A stretch of 64,000 nt of DNA, from positions 618,485 through 682,484 of the forward strand of contig NZ_JBNAGK010000001.1 of NCBI RefSeq assembly GCF_049803835.1, read 5' to 3'. Numbering within the stretch: the first letter of the stretch is position 1; each line of letters begins with the position of its first letter. The notes beneath the pieces are model-generated. The model ran no database searches and was not told where the DNA came from. It was given only the letters and a program-made list of their open reading frames with translations. Shown piece after piece: positions 24,562-31,541 of the stretch. Origin of the DNA: Pacificoceanicola sp049803835 (GTDB taxonomy: Bacteria > Pseudomonadota > Alphaproteobacteria > Rhodobacterales > Rhodobacteraceae). The translations under genes and the position numbers were made by a program.

Positions 24562-25785
24562 TCATCTGGTCTCGACCGCCGCCAGCCGCGCCTCGATGCG
24601 CGCGAGTTGCTCCGACAGACTGGCGATGGTGGCGGTCTGGTCGTGGATCACCGCGGTCTGATCCGCGATCTGCGTCTCCTGCTCCAGCGTGTAGAGCGTC
24701 AGTTCCTCCACCTTCTTGAGGAGTGTCAGCTGCATGGTGGTCATGTCGAGCCCCTCCGCCCTGATCTGCGCCGCCGACGGCACCTCGGGCAGATGGCTGT
24801 TGGCGTCGATGAAGGCCTTGACCTCCGACAGGGGCCGCAGCGCGTAATCCTCGCCAAAGACGTAGTCCGGCACATTCAGCTGTGTGCCTCCGGCAGTGAT
24901 CGTGCCAGGCACCGCGAGATCGCCCATCCGGGTGAGGGACAGCTGCAACCCGCCGTCGGAATGGTTGATGAAGAACCGCCCCTGCGCGTTGTTCTCGTGC
25001 ACGAAGTACCAAGAGCGGCCGGTGTCGGTATTTGTCATGGTGAAATAGCTGCCGCCGTTGTTGCGCATCTCGATCATCTCGCGGGCGGCGGTGGTGGCGC
25101 TGGTCTCTTCGATCTTGATGCTTGCCGTGCCGTTGTCCCGCAGGATGTGCAGCGAGGCATCGACGCCGGACGTACCGTTGCCGATGTTGCCTTCGTGCGT
25201 GATCCGCAGGGAGTTGGTTGGGGCGTTCTTGAACACCGAAAAGGGCGTCGTATCGGTGTTGATGTCGCGCAGGAAGACGTTGCCATGGTTGGCCAGCAGG
25301 TCCCAGGTCTGCGCCGGCAGGCCGCCTGCGGAGGTCTGTTGAAACCGGATAGTCGGACTCGCGGTGTCGACGAGGTGCAGTTTGGTCTGCGGCAAAAGGG
25401 TGCCGAGGCCGATGTCGCCGTCGTCGTTGACGAAGATGCTGTTTGACCCGGCACCGCCCCGGATGGTGAACGGCCGGGCGCCCGTCGAGAGGTTTTCGAT
25501 GGCAAAGAGGTTGGGGCCATTGATGTAGTCCTCGTTCGCGCGCAGCCGCCAGTTGTAGTAGGGATAGCTGCCTGTCGAGTTGGAGGTGTCGATGAATTCG
25601 ATCCGCGGATAGACGTCCTTCAACCGGAAGACACCTTCTCCGGCATCGTAGCTCTCCGGATTGGTACAGCCGCCACCGACGCACAGGCTGTCCCGGACGA
25701 TGCCGTTGTTCGTGGCAAGGATGGTGTCGGCAAGCGCCGGGGCGGCGCCAAGGGCTGCAACCGCGAGAATGGACCGAAAGCGCAT
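24562..25785 (-). CDS. secreted tail-fibre-like family protein, array copy B
   Basis: The 407-aa protein has a signal peptide (1-19, ending PALAD), the Cys pair as LCVGGGC, and IGLGTLLPQTKLHL. A degenerate GNGTSGVDASLHIL follows, then REMIEMRNNGGSYFTMTN. The central module is type II (WYFVHENNAQGRFFINHSDG, GDLAVPGTITAGGTQ). The C-terminal DYVFG, HLPEVPSA and LLKKVEELTLYTLEQ block matches copies A, C, D and E almost residue for residue and runs into a coiled coil rich in DQTA repeats. GTTAACG at 25814-25820, about 30 bases upstream, is shared with copy F. It probably acts in the envelope or outside the cell; function unknown. Confidence 0.82.
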   Translation of the reverse strand: MRFRSILAVAALGAAPALADTILATNNGIVRDSLCVGGGCTNPESYDAGEGVFRLKDVYPRIEFIDTSNSTGSYPYYNWRLRANEDYINGPNLFAIENLSTGARPFTIRGGAGSNSIFVNDDGDIGLGTLLPQTKLHLVDTASPTIRFQQTSAGGLPAQTWDLLANHGNVFLRDINTDTTPFSVFKNAPTNSLRITHEGNIGNGTSGVDASLHILRDNGTASIKIEETSATTAAREMIEMRNNGGSYFTMTNTDTGRSWYFVHENNAQGRFFINHSDGGLQLSLTRMGDLAVPGTITAGGTQLNVPDYVFGEDYALRPLSEVKAFIDANSHLPEVPSAAQIRAEGLDMTTMQLTLLKKVEELTLYTLEQETQIADQTAVIHDQTATIASLSEQLARIEARLAAVETR

Positions 25786-25813
25786 TTGAATTCTCCTGTT
25801 TGAATAGTCAAAG

Positions 25814-25820
25814 GTTAACG
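25814..25820 (-). promoter_or_regulatory. CGTTAAC element upstream of copy B
   Basis: Read on the coding strand the sequence is CGTTAACCTTTG. The same 12 bases occur upstream of copy F. Shorter CGTTAAC cores precede copy E (29852-29858) and the orphan member (13134-13140). Confidence 0.4.
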
Positions 25821-25854
25821 TGCCGCCGCATGAATCCAGAAGAGAAAATGCTGA

Positions 25855-27102
25855 TCAGGGTTGCACAATGTCGAGACGGGCGCGCAGGTCCGTGAGGGCC
25901 TGGCGCAGAGCGGCGACATCCGCCTCCTGGGCTTCGAGCCGGGCGAGACGGTCCGCCTGGTCGCGGATGATGCTCTCCTGCTCCAGCGTATACAGCGTCA
26001 GTTCCTCCACCTTTTTCAGGAGCGTCATCTGCATCCCGGTCATGTCGAGGCCGTTTTCCGCGATCTGCGCCGCCGATGGCACCTCCGGCAGGTGGCTGTT
26101 GGCCTCGATGAAGGCTTTCACCTCGGACAGCGGGCGCAGGGTGTACTCCGGACCAAAGACATAATCCGGCACATTGAGCGCCGTGCCCCCGACGGCAAAG
26201 CCGCCCTGTACGGTCAGCAGGCCGGCGGCGGTCAGGGTCATCTCCGGCCCGTCGGCCACGCCGTCAGCGATGATGAAACGGTTGGGGCTGTTGTTTTCGT
26301 GGGAGAAATACCACGTGGTGCCAGCGGCGGTGTTGTCCAGCGTGAAGTAGCTGCCGCCGTTGTTGGTCATGTTGAACATCTCGCGCACGCCGGGGGTGCT
26401 GAAAACCGTGTTTTCGACCTTGAGACCGGCAGCCCCGTTGAAGCTGTACAGGTGCAGCAACGTCTCCGGCAGGTCCGTTCCAATTCCGACTTTCCCGCCC
26501 GAGGACAGGACAAGTGTTTTCGACAAAGCGCCTCTTTGGATTGTGAAAATGTCACGTCCTGTGATGCTGGCGTCGCTGATGCGAAACCCTGCGGTATGTG
26601 CCGACATGAGCCAATGAGAGTCCGGCTGGCCAGCCGAAGTATCCCGGTGCAGACGGATTGCAGCAAAAAAGGGGTCCGACACGTGCAGTCTCGCTGTCGG
26701 TAGACCCGTCCCCACACCGACCGCGCCGTTGCCGAGAATGACAAGCGAGTCTTCCGGTGCCCCGGCTTCGGTGCGGAACACCTGGTTTCCGGTGGCGCGG
26801 TCGACGATGGCGAAGTATTCCGCGCCGTTCTCGAAGAAGTCGTTGGCCTGAAGCGCCCAGTCCCGTGACGGAAAGGTGCTGCCGGTCGATGTGTCCTCGA
26901 ACAGCATCACCGGGCTGCTGTCCTTCATCATGATGTCGGAGTTGTAGACGAAGGACTCCGACGAGGCGCAGGCGAAGCCGACGCACAGGCGTCCCTGGAT
27001 CGTGTGATCTCCGGAGAGCAGGGTCTGGGCCTGCGCCGTGGGTGAGAGAAGCGCAAGGCAGGATGCCAAGATCGGGGAAAAGCGGAACGGGAGCCGTCTC
27101 AT
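25855..27102 (-). CDS. secreted tail-fibre-like family protein, array copy C
   Basis: The 415-aa protein begins with a signal peptide (about 1-25, ending AQAQ) and carries LCVGFAC, a FEDTSTGSTFPSRDWAL strand, VGVGTGLPTARLHV, a second VGIGTDLPETLLHL and REMFNMTNNGGSYFTLDN. The central module is type I (RFIIADGVADGPEMTL, LLTVQGGFAVGGT). The C-terminal DYVFG to LYTLEQ block and a long coiled coil follow. The start at 27102 begins the signal peptide and has AGGAGA upstream; the frame continues 37 codons further upstream without signal-like content. The N-terminal half pairs with copy A. Function unknown. Confidence 0.82.
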   Translation of the reverse strand: MRRLPFRFSPILASCLALLSPTAQAQTLLSGDHTIQGRLCVGFACASSESFVYNSDIMMKDSSPVMLFEDTSTGSTFPSRDWALQANDFFENGAEYFAIVDRATGNQVFRTEAGAPEDSLVILGNGAVGVGTGLPTARLHVSDPFFAAIRLHRDTSAGQPDSHWLMSAHTAGFRISDASITGRDIFTIQRGALSKTLVLSSGGKVGIGTDLPETLLHLYSFNGAAGLKVENTVFSTPGVREMFNMTNNGGSYFTLDNTAAGTTWYFSHENNSPNRFIIADGVADGPEMTLTAAGLLTVQGGFAVGGTALNVPDYVFGPEYTLRPLSEVKAFIEANSHLPEVPSAAQIAENGLDMTGMQMTLLKKVEELTLYTLEQESIIRDQADRLARLEAQEADVAALRQALTDLRARLDIVQP

Positions 27103-27177
27103 GGAAATCTCCTGGGTGCAATGGCGACTCGGGCAAAGAGCCGCGGAGCACGCGGCACCCGGTCGGTTGAAAGGAAA

Positions 27178-27213
27178 GTGGCGCTGACCGGATAATGTTC
27201 CGGCCAGCGCCAC
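27178..27213 (-). terminator. terminator of array copy D
   Basis: GTGGCGCTG (27178-27186) and CAGCGCCAC (27205-27213) form a perfect 9-bp stem, extended inside by CCGG/CCGG. On the minus-strand transcript it follows the copy D stop and is followed by TTTCCTTTC. It separates copy D from copy C. Confidence 0.65.
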
Positions 27214-27237
27214 TCTACCACAGGATGAGCGATTTGT

Positions 27238-28413
27238 TTAGCGGGTCTGTTCCGCCGGGGCCATGCGGGATTCGATCTGGCCAAGCCGCTTTTCCAGGGC
27301 CGCGATGGTCTCCTGCTGGTGGGCAATGAGGTCGTCCTGCTCCAGCGTGTAGAGCGTCAACTCCTCGACCTTCTTCAGAAGCGTCATCTGCATCTGCGTC
27401 ATGTCGAGACCATCGGCCTTGATTTGGGCCGCGGAGGGCACCTCGGGCAGGTGGCTGTTCTCGTCGATGAAGGCTTTCACCTCCGAGAGTGGGCGAAGAT
27501 CGTACCCAGGACCGAAGACATAGTCCGGCACGTTGAGTTGCGTGCCGCCGGAGCGGATGGTGCCGGGCACGGCCAGATCGCCCGTCCGAGTCAGGGACAG
27601 TTGCAGGCCGCCGTCCGAATGGTTGATGAAAAAGCGGCCCTCCGCGTTGTTTTCATGCACGAAATACCACTCGCGGCCAGTGCCGCTGTCGGCGAAGGTG
27701 AAATAGCTGCCGCCGTTGTTCGTCAGCTTGAACATCTCGCGGGCCGCGCGGGTGCCGGAGGTATCCTCGACGAGAAGCCGGGCGTCTCCAAGGCCGCGGA
27801 CATGCAGTTTCGCGTCCGGAGCGCCGGTGAAGATCCCGACCCGATTGTCCGAACTGACATACAGCATGTTCGAGGCGGCACCGGGACGGATCTGGAGCGG
27901 GAGTGTATTCGGCAGCGGATCGTAGATGTAGAAGCCTGAACTGTTGCCGCGAATATCCCAAGTATAGGGGCTGACGTCCGTATCGTTCAGGCGAATGCCT
28001 GCCTCGCCGGGATGGGCCAGATGCAGCGGCTGGCCCGGAATCGTGGTGCCGCTGCCGATATAGCCGGAATTGTCGAAGAAGAGCGCATTGTTCGGCGCGT
28101 TCTCCATGATCTTCACCGGAAAGCGGTTCCCGGTTTCGTTCTTGATTGTGAAACCGTTGACGATCCCCGAGGCGGGATCGTCCACCGAAAGGGTCCAACT
28201 GCTGTCCCCGGTGGTCGTGTCGTTGAACTGGATCTCGGGCAGGAAGCTCTTTACCTTGATGTCGTTGTCACCAAAGCTTTCGTTGTTCACGCAATCGACC
28301 GCGCCGACACAGATGTTGCCGGTGACGATCAGGTCGTCGCCGATGACCTGATCGGCGATGGCCGCAGCGGGGAGAAGGGCGATTGTGGCACCTAGGGCGA
28401 GGCGTCGGATCAT
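27238..28413 (-). CDS. secreted tail-fibre-like family protein, array copy D
   Basis: The 391-aa protein has a signal peptide (1-21, ending AAIAD), a Cys pair spaced by one extra residue (ICVGAVDC), and a strand segment EIQFNDTTTGDSSWTLSVDD that closely parallels copy F. REMFKLTNNGGSYFTFAD follows. Although its N-terminal half is the partner of copy F, its central module is type II (FFINHSDGG, GDLAVPGTIRSGGTQ), as in copy B and the orphan. The gene thus looks like a mosaic. The C-terminal block and coiled coil are standard. It has its own terminator at 27178-27213. Function unknown. Confidence 0.82.
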   Translation of the reverse strand: MIRRLALGATIALLPAAAIADQVIGDDLIVTGNICVGAVDCVNNESFGDNDIKVKSFLPEIQFNDTTTGDSSWTLSVDDPASGIVNGFTIKNETGNRFPVKIMENAPNNALFFDNSGYIGSGTTIPGQPLHLAHPGEAGIRLNDTDVSPYTWDIRGNSSGFYIYDPLPNTLPLQIRPGAASNMLYVSSDNRVGIFTGAPDAKLHVRGLGDARLLVEDTSGTRAAREMFKLTNNGGSYFTFADSGTGREWYFVHENNAEGRFFINHSDGGLQLSLTRTGDLAVPGTIRSGGTQLNVPDYVFGPGYDLRPLSEVKAFIDENSHLPEVPSAAQIKADGLDMTQMQMTLLKKVEELTLYTLEQDDLIAHQQETIAALEKRLGQIESRMAPAEQTR

Positions 28414-28439
28414 GGAAAGCTCCTGAGGATTGGATCGGG

Positions 28440-28471
28440 AAAAAGGGGAGCCGACCGGCAGAGCCGACTCC
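28440..28471 (-). terminator. terminator of array copy E
   Basis: On the minus strand, GGAGTCGGCT and GGTCGGCTCC form a 10-bp stem with three G-U pairs (28447-28471), followed by CC and a five-T tract (28440-28444 as As on the plus strand). It lies between copy E and copy D. Confidence 0.6.
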
Positions 28472-28512
28472 GGGTCTCGGGGTATCGGGTCCGGGGCGAT
28501 GGGTTGTCGCGG

Positions 28513-29787
28513 TCAGTCCTCGCGTTTCTCGAGGCGTTCGAGCCGGTCGAGCAGCGCCGCGTTCAGGGCCTTCTGCTCGGCGTAGCGGGCGTCCTGCTGC
28601 GCGATGCGGGCTTCCTGTTCCAGCGTATAAAGCGTCAGTTCCTCGACCTTTTTCAGCAGCGTCATCTGCATCTCCGTCACGTCGAGCCCCTCGGCTCTGA
28701 TCTGCGCCGCCGATGGCACCTCCGGCAGGTGGCTGTTGGCGTCGATGAAAGCCTGCACCTCCGTCAGGGGGCGCAGGGGGTAGTCCGGACCGAAGACGTA
28801 ATCCGGCACGTTGAGCTGTGTCGCGCCGGAGATGAACTTGCCCGGAACCGTCAGGTCGCCGTCATGGGTCAGGGTGAACTCCGGTCCATCCGCCACCTGG
28901 TCGGAGATGATGAAGCGGTTGGCCGTGGCATGTTCGTGCACGAAGTACCATTCGGACCCGGTGACCGTGTTGGCCAGCGTGAAGTAGGAGCCGCCGTTGT
29001 TGCGCATGGAGAACATCTCGCGCGAGGCGGAGGGGCTGGGCGCGATATTCTCGACGCGGATCTGCGCGTCGCCGTTGTTGCGCAGGACATGCAATGCGGT
29101 ACTGGCGGGGCTGGCCCCAACGCCGAGATTGCCATTGGGGAAGAGCGTCAACGCGGCACTGGGCACGCCGGGCAATACGGTGAGGAAATTGTTTCCGGTA
29201 TTGCCATCCTGCATGAAGAAACCGCCTTCACTGCCGAACATGGACCATTTCTGGTCTCCGAACGCGCCGGACTGTTCGAGCAGCAGCGAAGGGCTGTCAT
29301 TCGTGACCACATGCAGGTCCGCCTGCGGCAGGCTGGTGCCGATGCCGACCTGCCCGGTGCTGTCGAGCCAGAGCGTGTTCGTCGGGGCGCCGCCCATGAT
29401 ACTGAACGGGATCTTGGGGGTCGAGTTCAGGTCGTTGGCCGCGTCGTATACGCTGAAGGTCTCGATGGCAGGGTTGCCGCCCGGACCCATGACCCAGTCC
29501 CGATCCGCGAAGGTGCTGGTGCTTGTGTCCTCGAAGGCAATGCGCGGGTCGTTGCCCTTGAGTTTGAGCGGGATGTTCCCGAAGGCAGTATCGGCTTGCG
29601 TGCAGGCATTGCCGGCGCAGACCATGCCGTTGAAGGCATTGACGTTGCCATTGAAGAAGTTCGTTCCGGAACCGGATTGGGTGATCACCCCTGTCAGGGA
29701 GAGATTGTCGCCTGAGATATTCTGGGCCAGGACTGGCGCCGACAGCAACAGGAATACGGGCAAAGCCGTGCGCATGAGGGGAAGCAT
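28513..29787 (-). CDS. secreted tail-fibre-like family protein, array copy E
   Basis: The 424-aa protein has a signal peptide ending PVLAQ, a longer and more divergent N-terminus with Asn/Gly-rich SGSGTNFFNGNVNAFNG, and the Cys pair as VCAGNAC. VGIGTSLPQADLHV, a weaker VGASPASTALHV and REMFSMRNNGGSYFTLAN follow. Its central module is intermediate: RFIISDQVADGPEFTL as in type I, but GDLTVPGKFISGATQ closer to type II. The C-terminal block has DVTEMQMTLLKKVEEL, then the coiled coil. I chose ATG 29787, with GGAG nine bases before it; ATG 29802 in the same frame is possible. Function unknown. Confidence 0.8.
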   Translation of the reverse strand: MLPLMRTALPVFLLLSAPVLAQNISGDNLSLTGVITQSGSGTNFFNGNVNAFNGMVCAGNACTQADTAFGNIPLKLKGNDPRIAFEDTSTSTFADRDWVMGPGGNPAIETFSVYDAANDLNSTPKIPFSIMGGAPTNTLWLDSTGQVGIGTSLPQADLHVVTNDSPSLLLEQSGAFGDQKWSMFGSEGGFFMQDGNTGNNFLTVLPGVPSAALTLFPNGNLGVGASPASTALHVLRNNGDAQIRVENIAPSPSASREMFSMRNNGGSYFTLANTVTGSEWYFVHEHATANRFIISDQVADGPEFTLTHDGDLTVPGKFISGATQLNVPDYVFGPDYPLRPLTEVQAFIDANSHLPEVPSAAQIRAEGLDVTEMQMTLLKKVEELTLYTLEQEARIAQQDARYAEQKALNAALLDRLERLEKRED

Positions 29788-29873
29788 TCGGGAAAACTCC
29801 ATGAAAATCCCGGTGATGCTACCCCGCCTTTTTCGCTTTGCCTATAGACCAGTTAACGCCTGTCCGGCATCGC

Positions 29874-31097
29874 TCAGCGGTCGGCCAGCACGGCCTGCAA
29901 CTGCTCAACGGTCGCCAGCATCTGCACGAGGTCCCGGCGGAGCGCCGCGGTCTCCGCGGCTTGCCTTTCGGTCAGCGCGGCGGCCTCCTTGAGCTGCGTC
30001 TCCTGCTTCAGCGTATACAGCGTCAGTTCTTCGACCTTCTTCAGGAGCGTCATCTGCATCTCCGTCATGTCGAGCCCCTCCGCCTCGATCTCCGCTGCCG
30101 AAGGTACCTCTGGCAGGTGTCTGTTGGCGTCGATGAAGGCTTTCACCTCGGACAGAGGGCGCAGGGTGTACTCCGGGCCGAAGACGTAATCGGGCACGTT
30201 CAAAGTCGTGCCGCCGACGGCAAAGCCGCCCTGCACGGTCAGCAGACCCTCGGCGCTGAGTGTCATTTCCGGCCCGTCGGCCACGCCGTCGGTGATGATG
30301 AAACGGTTGGGGCTGTTCTGTTCGTGGGTGAAATACCACGTTGTTCCGCTCGCGGTGTTGTCGAGCGTGAAGTAGGACCCACCGTTGTTGCTCATCTTGA
30401 ACATTTCGCGGACGGCGGGGGTGAGCGAGGTGTCCTGAACATGAATGCGCGTGTTGCCGGAAGCGGATCTGACGTGAAGTTGCGAGTCCGGGCTGCCGGT
30501 CCCCACGCCCACATTGCCATCGGAGGCGATTTCGAAGGCGAAGTCGGGAGCACCGGGGCGGATCTGGAAAGGAATCTCGCCCGCATCAACGTCGTAGACG
30601 TAGAACCCGGCATTATTGCCCCGCAGGTCCCACGAATAGGATGTGCCGGCAGTGTCTTCCAGACGGATCGCGGCCTCCAGCAATGCGCCCTTGTCGACGA
30701 CATGCAGGCTCGCCTGCGGAATGGTCGTCTGCAGGCCGATCATCCCGCTGTCGCTGATGAAGAGGGCCTTCGTCGGCGCGTCCTCCTCGATCACGACCGG
30801 ATAGCGGAAGGTTGTCTCGTTCTTGATTGAAAAGCCGTTGAAGACACCCGAAGAGGTATCGTCGACGGAGACGGTCCAGGTGCTGTCGCCTGCGCTTGTG
30901 TCGTTGAACTGAAGTTCGGGGATGGTGCCCTTGATCTTGATGTCGGTCGCGCCGAAAGGCTCTCCGTCGATGCATTCGGCGCCACCCGCGCAGATGTTTC
31001 CGGTGGTGATGATGTCGTCCGTGAAAAGCTGGTCGGCTTGCGCCGTCGCGGAAAGGGTCAGGGCAAAGGTGGTGCCGGTGACAAGATGTCGGATCAT
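29874..31097 (-). CDS. secreted tail-fibre-like family protein, array copy F
   Basis: This 407-aa protein is the first gene of the array in transcription order. It has a signal peptide (1-22, ending AQAD), ICAGGAEC, ELQFNDTSAGDSTWTVSVDD, IGLQTTIPQASLHV, VGVGTGSPDSQLHV, REMFKMSNNGGSYFTLDN, a type I central module and the standard C-terminal block, here with a Lys (LYTLKQET) before the coiled coil. The start at 31097 has AAGGAG six bases upstream; the frame stays open far upstream without domain content. The N-terminal half matches copy D. It is divergent from tamA across 444 bases. Function unknown. Confidence 0.82.
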   Translation of the reverse strand: MIRHLVTGTTFALTLSATAQADQLFTDDIITTGNICAGGAECIDGEPFGATDIKIKGTIPELQFNDTSAGDSTWTVSVDDTSSGVFNGFSIKNETTFRYPVVIEEDAPTKALFISDSGMIGLQTTIPQASLHVVDKGALLEAAIRLEDTAGTSYSWDLRGNNAGFYVYDVDAGEIPFQIRPGAPDFAFEIASDGNVGVGTGSPDSQLHVRSASGNTRIHVQDTSLTPAVREMFKMSNNGGSYFTLDNTASGTTWYFTHEQNSPNRFIITDGVADGPEMTLSAEGLLTVQGGFAVGGTTLNVPDYVFGPEYTLRPLSEVKAFIDANRHLPEVPSAAEIEAEGLDMTEMQMTLLKKVEELTLYTLKQETQLKEAAALTERQAAETAALRRDLVQMLATVEQLQAVLADR

Positions 31098-31541
31098 CGC
31101 GAACTCCTTCGGGAAATGTACTTGATGGACGTGGCACGGCGCCTGTGCGCGGCGGCAGGTCCGGAAAATGGCTTTGGCCCCGAGGTCCATCGGGGCGACG
31201 AACAGGGCGTACGCCCGCACTGTATCGCGCAGGGTCAACAACCCTGCGGCAAAGGTTAACGACTTGAGACTGTGTGTCAATTCCTGTGGTCGTGACGCCT
31301 TCCCGAAGACTGAAGAGCCGGGCCAGTGGTGTCCTGCCTTGCGAAATGGATGGGCGGGTTGTCGGAAGGGTCGTTGGCGACGGTGCATGTGGTCCCTGAA
31401 ACGGTGAACTGGCGCGACGTCTTGAAAAGAACCGGGACTTATCCCCTTGTCCTTTTCGCAGGGTGCATCAGTATGTACCCGAACCGAAAACAATGGCTGC
31501 GAGCGCGGATCAACCGGGCCCGGCCCGTTCGAGCTGGATAG
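31098..31541. other. divergent intergenic region between array copy F and tamA
   Basis: These 444 bases contain no gene that I can support. They should carry both promoters. An inverted repeat GGGCGTACGCCC sits at 31206-31217 and a GGGTTG/CAACCC-like arm pair at about 31233-31245. The CGTTAAC element lies at 31256-31262. Confidence 0.5.
31256..31262 (-). promoter_or_regulatory. CGTTAAC element upstream of copy F
   Basis: The coding-strand sequence is CGTTAACCTTTG, identical over 12 bases to the element before copy B but much farther from the start (about 160 bases). TTAAC resembles a CtrA half-site of alphaproteobacteria; that link is inference. Confidence 0.35.
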
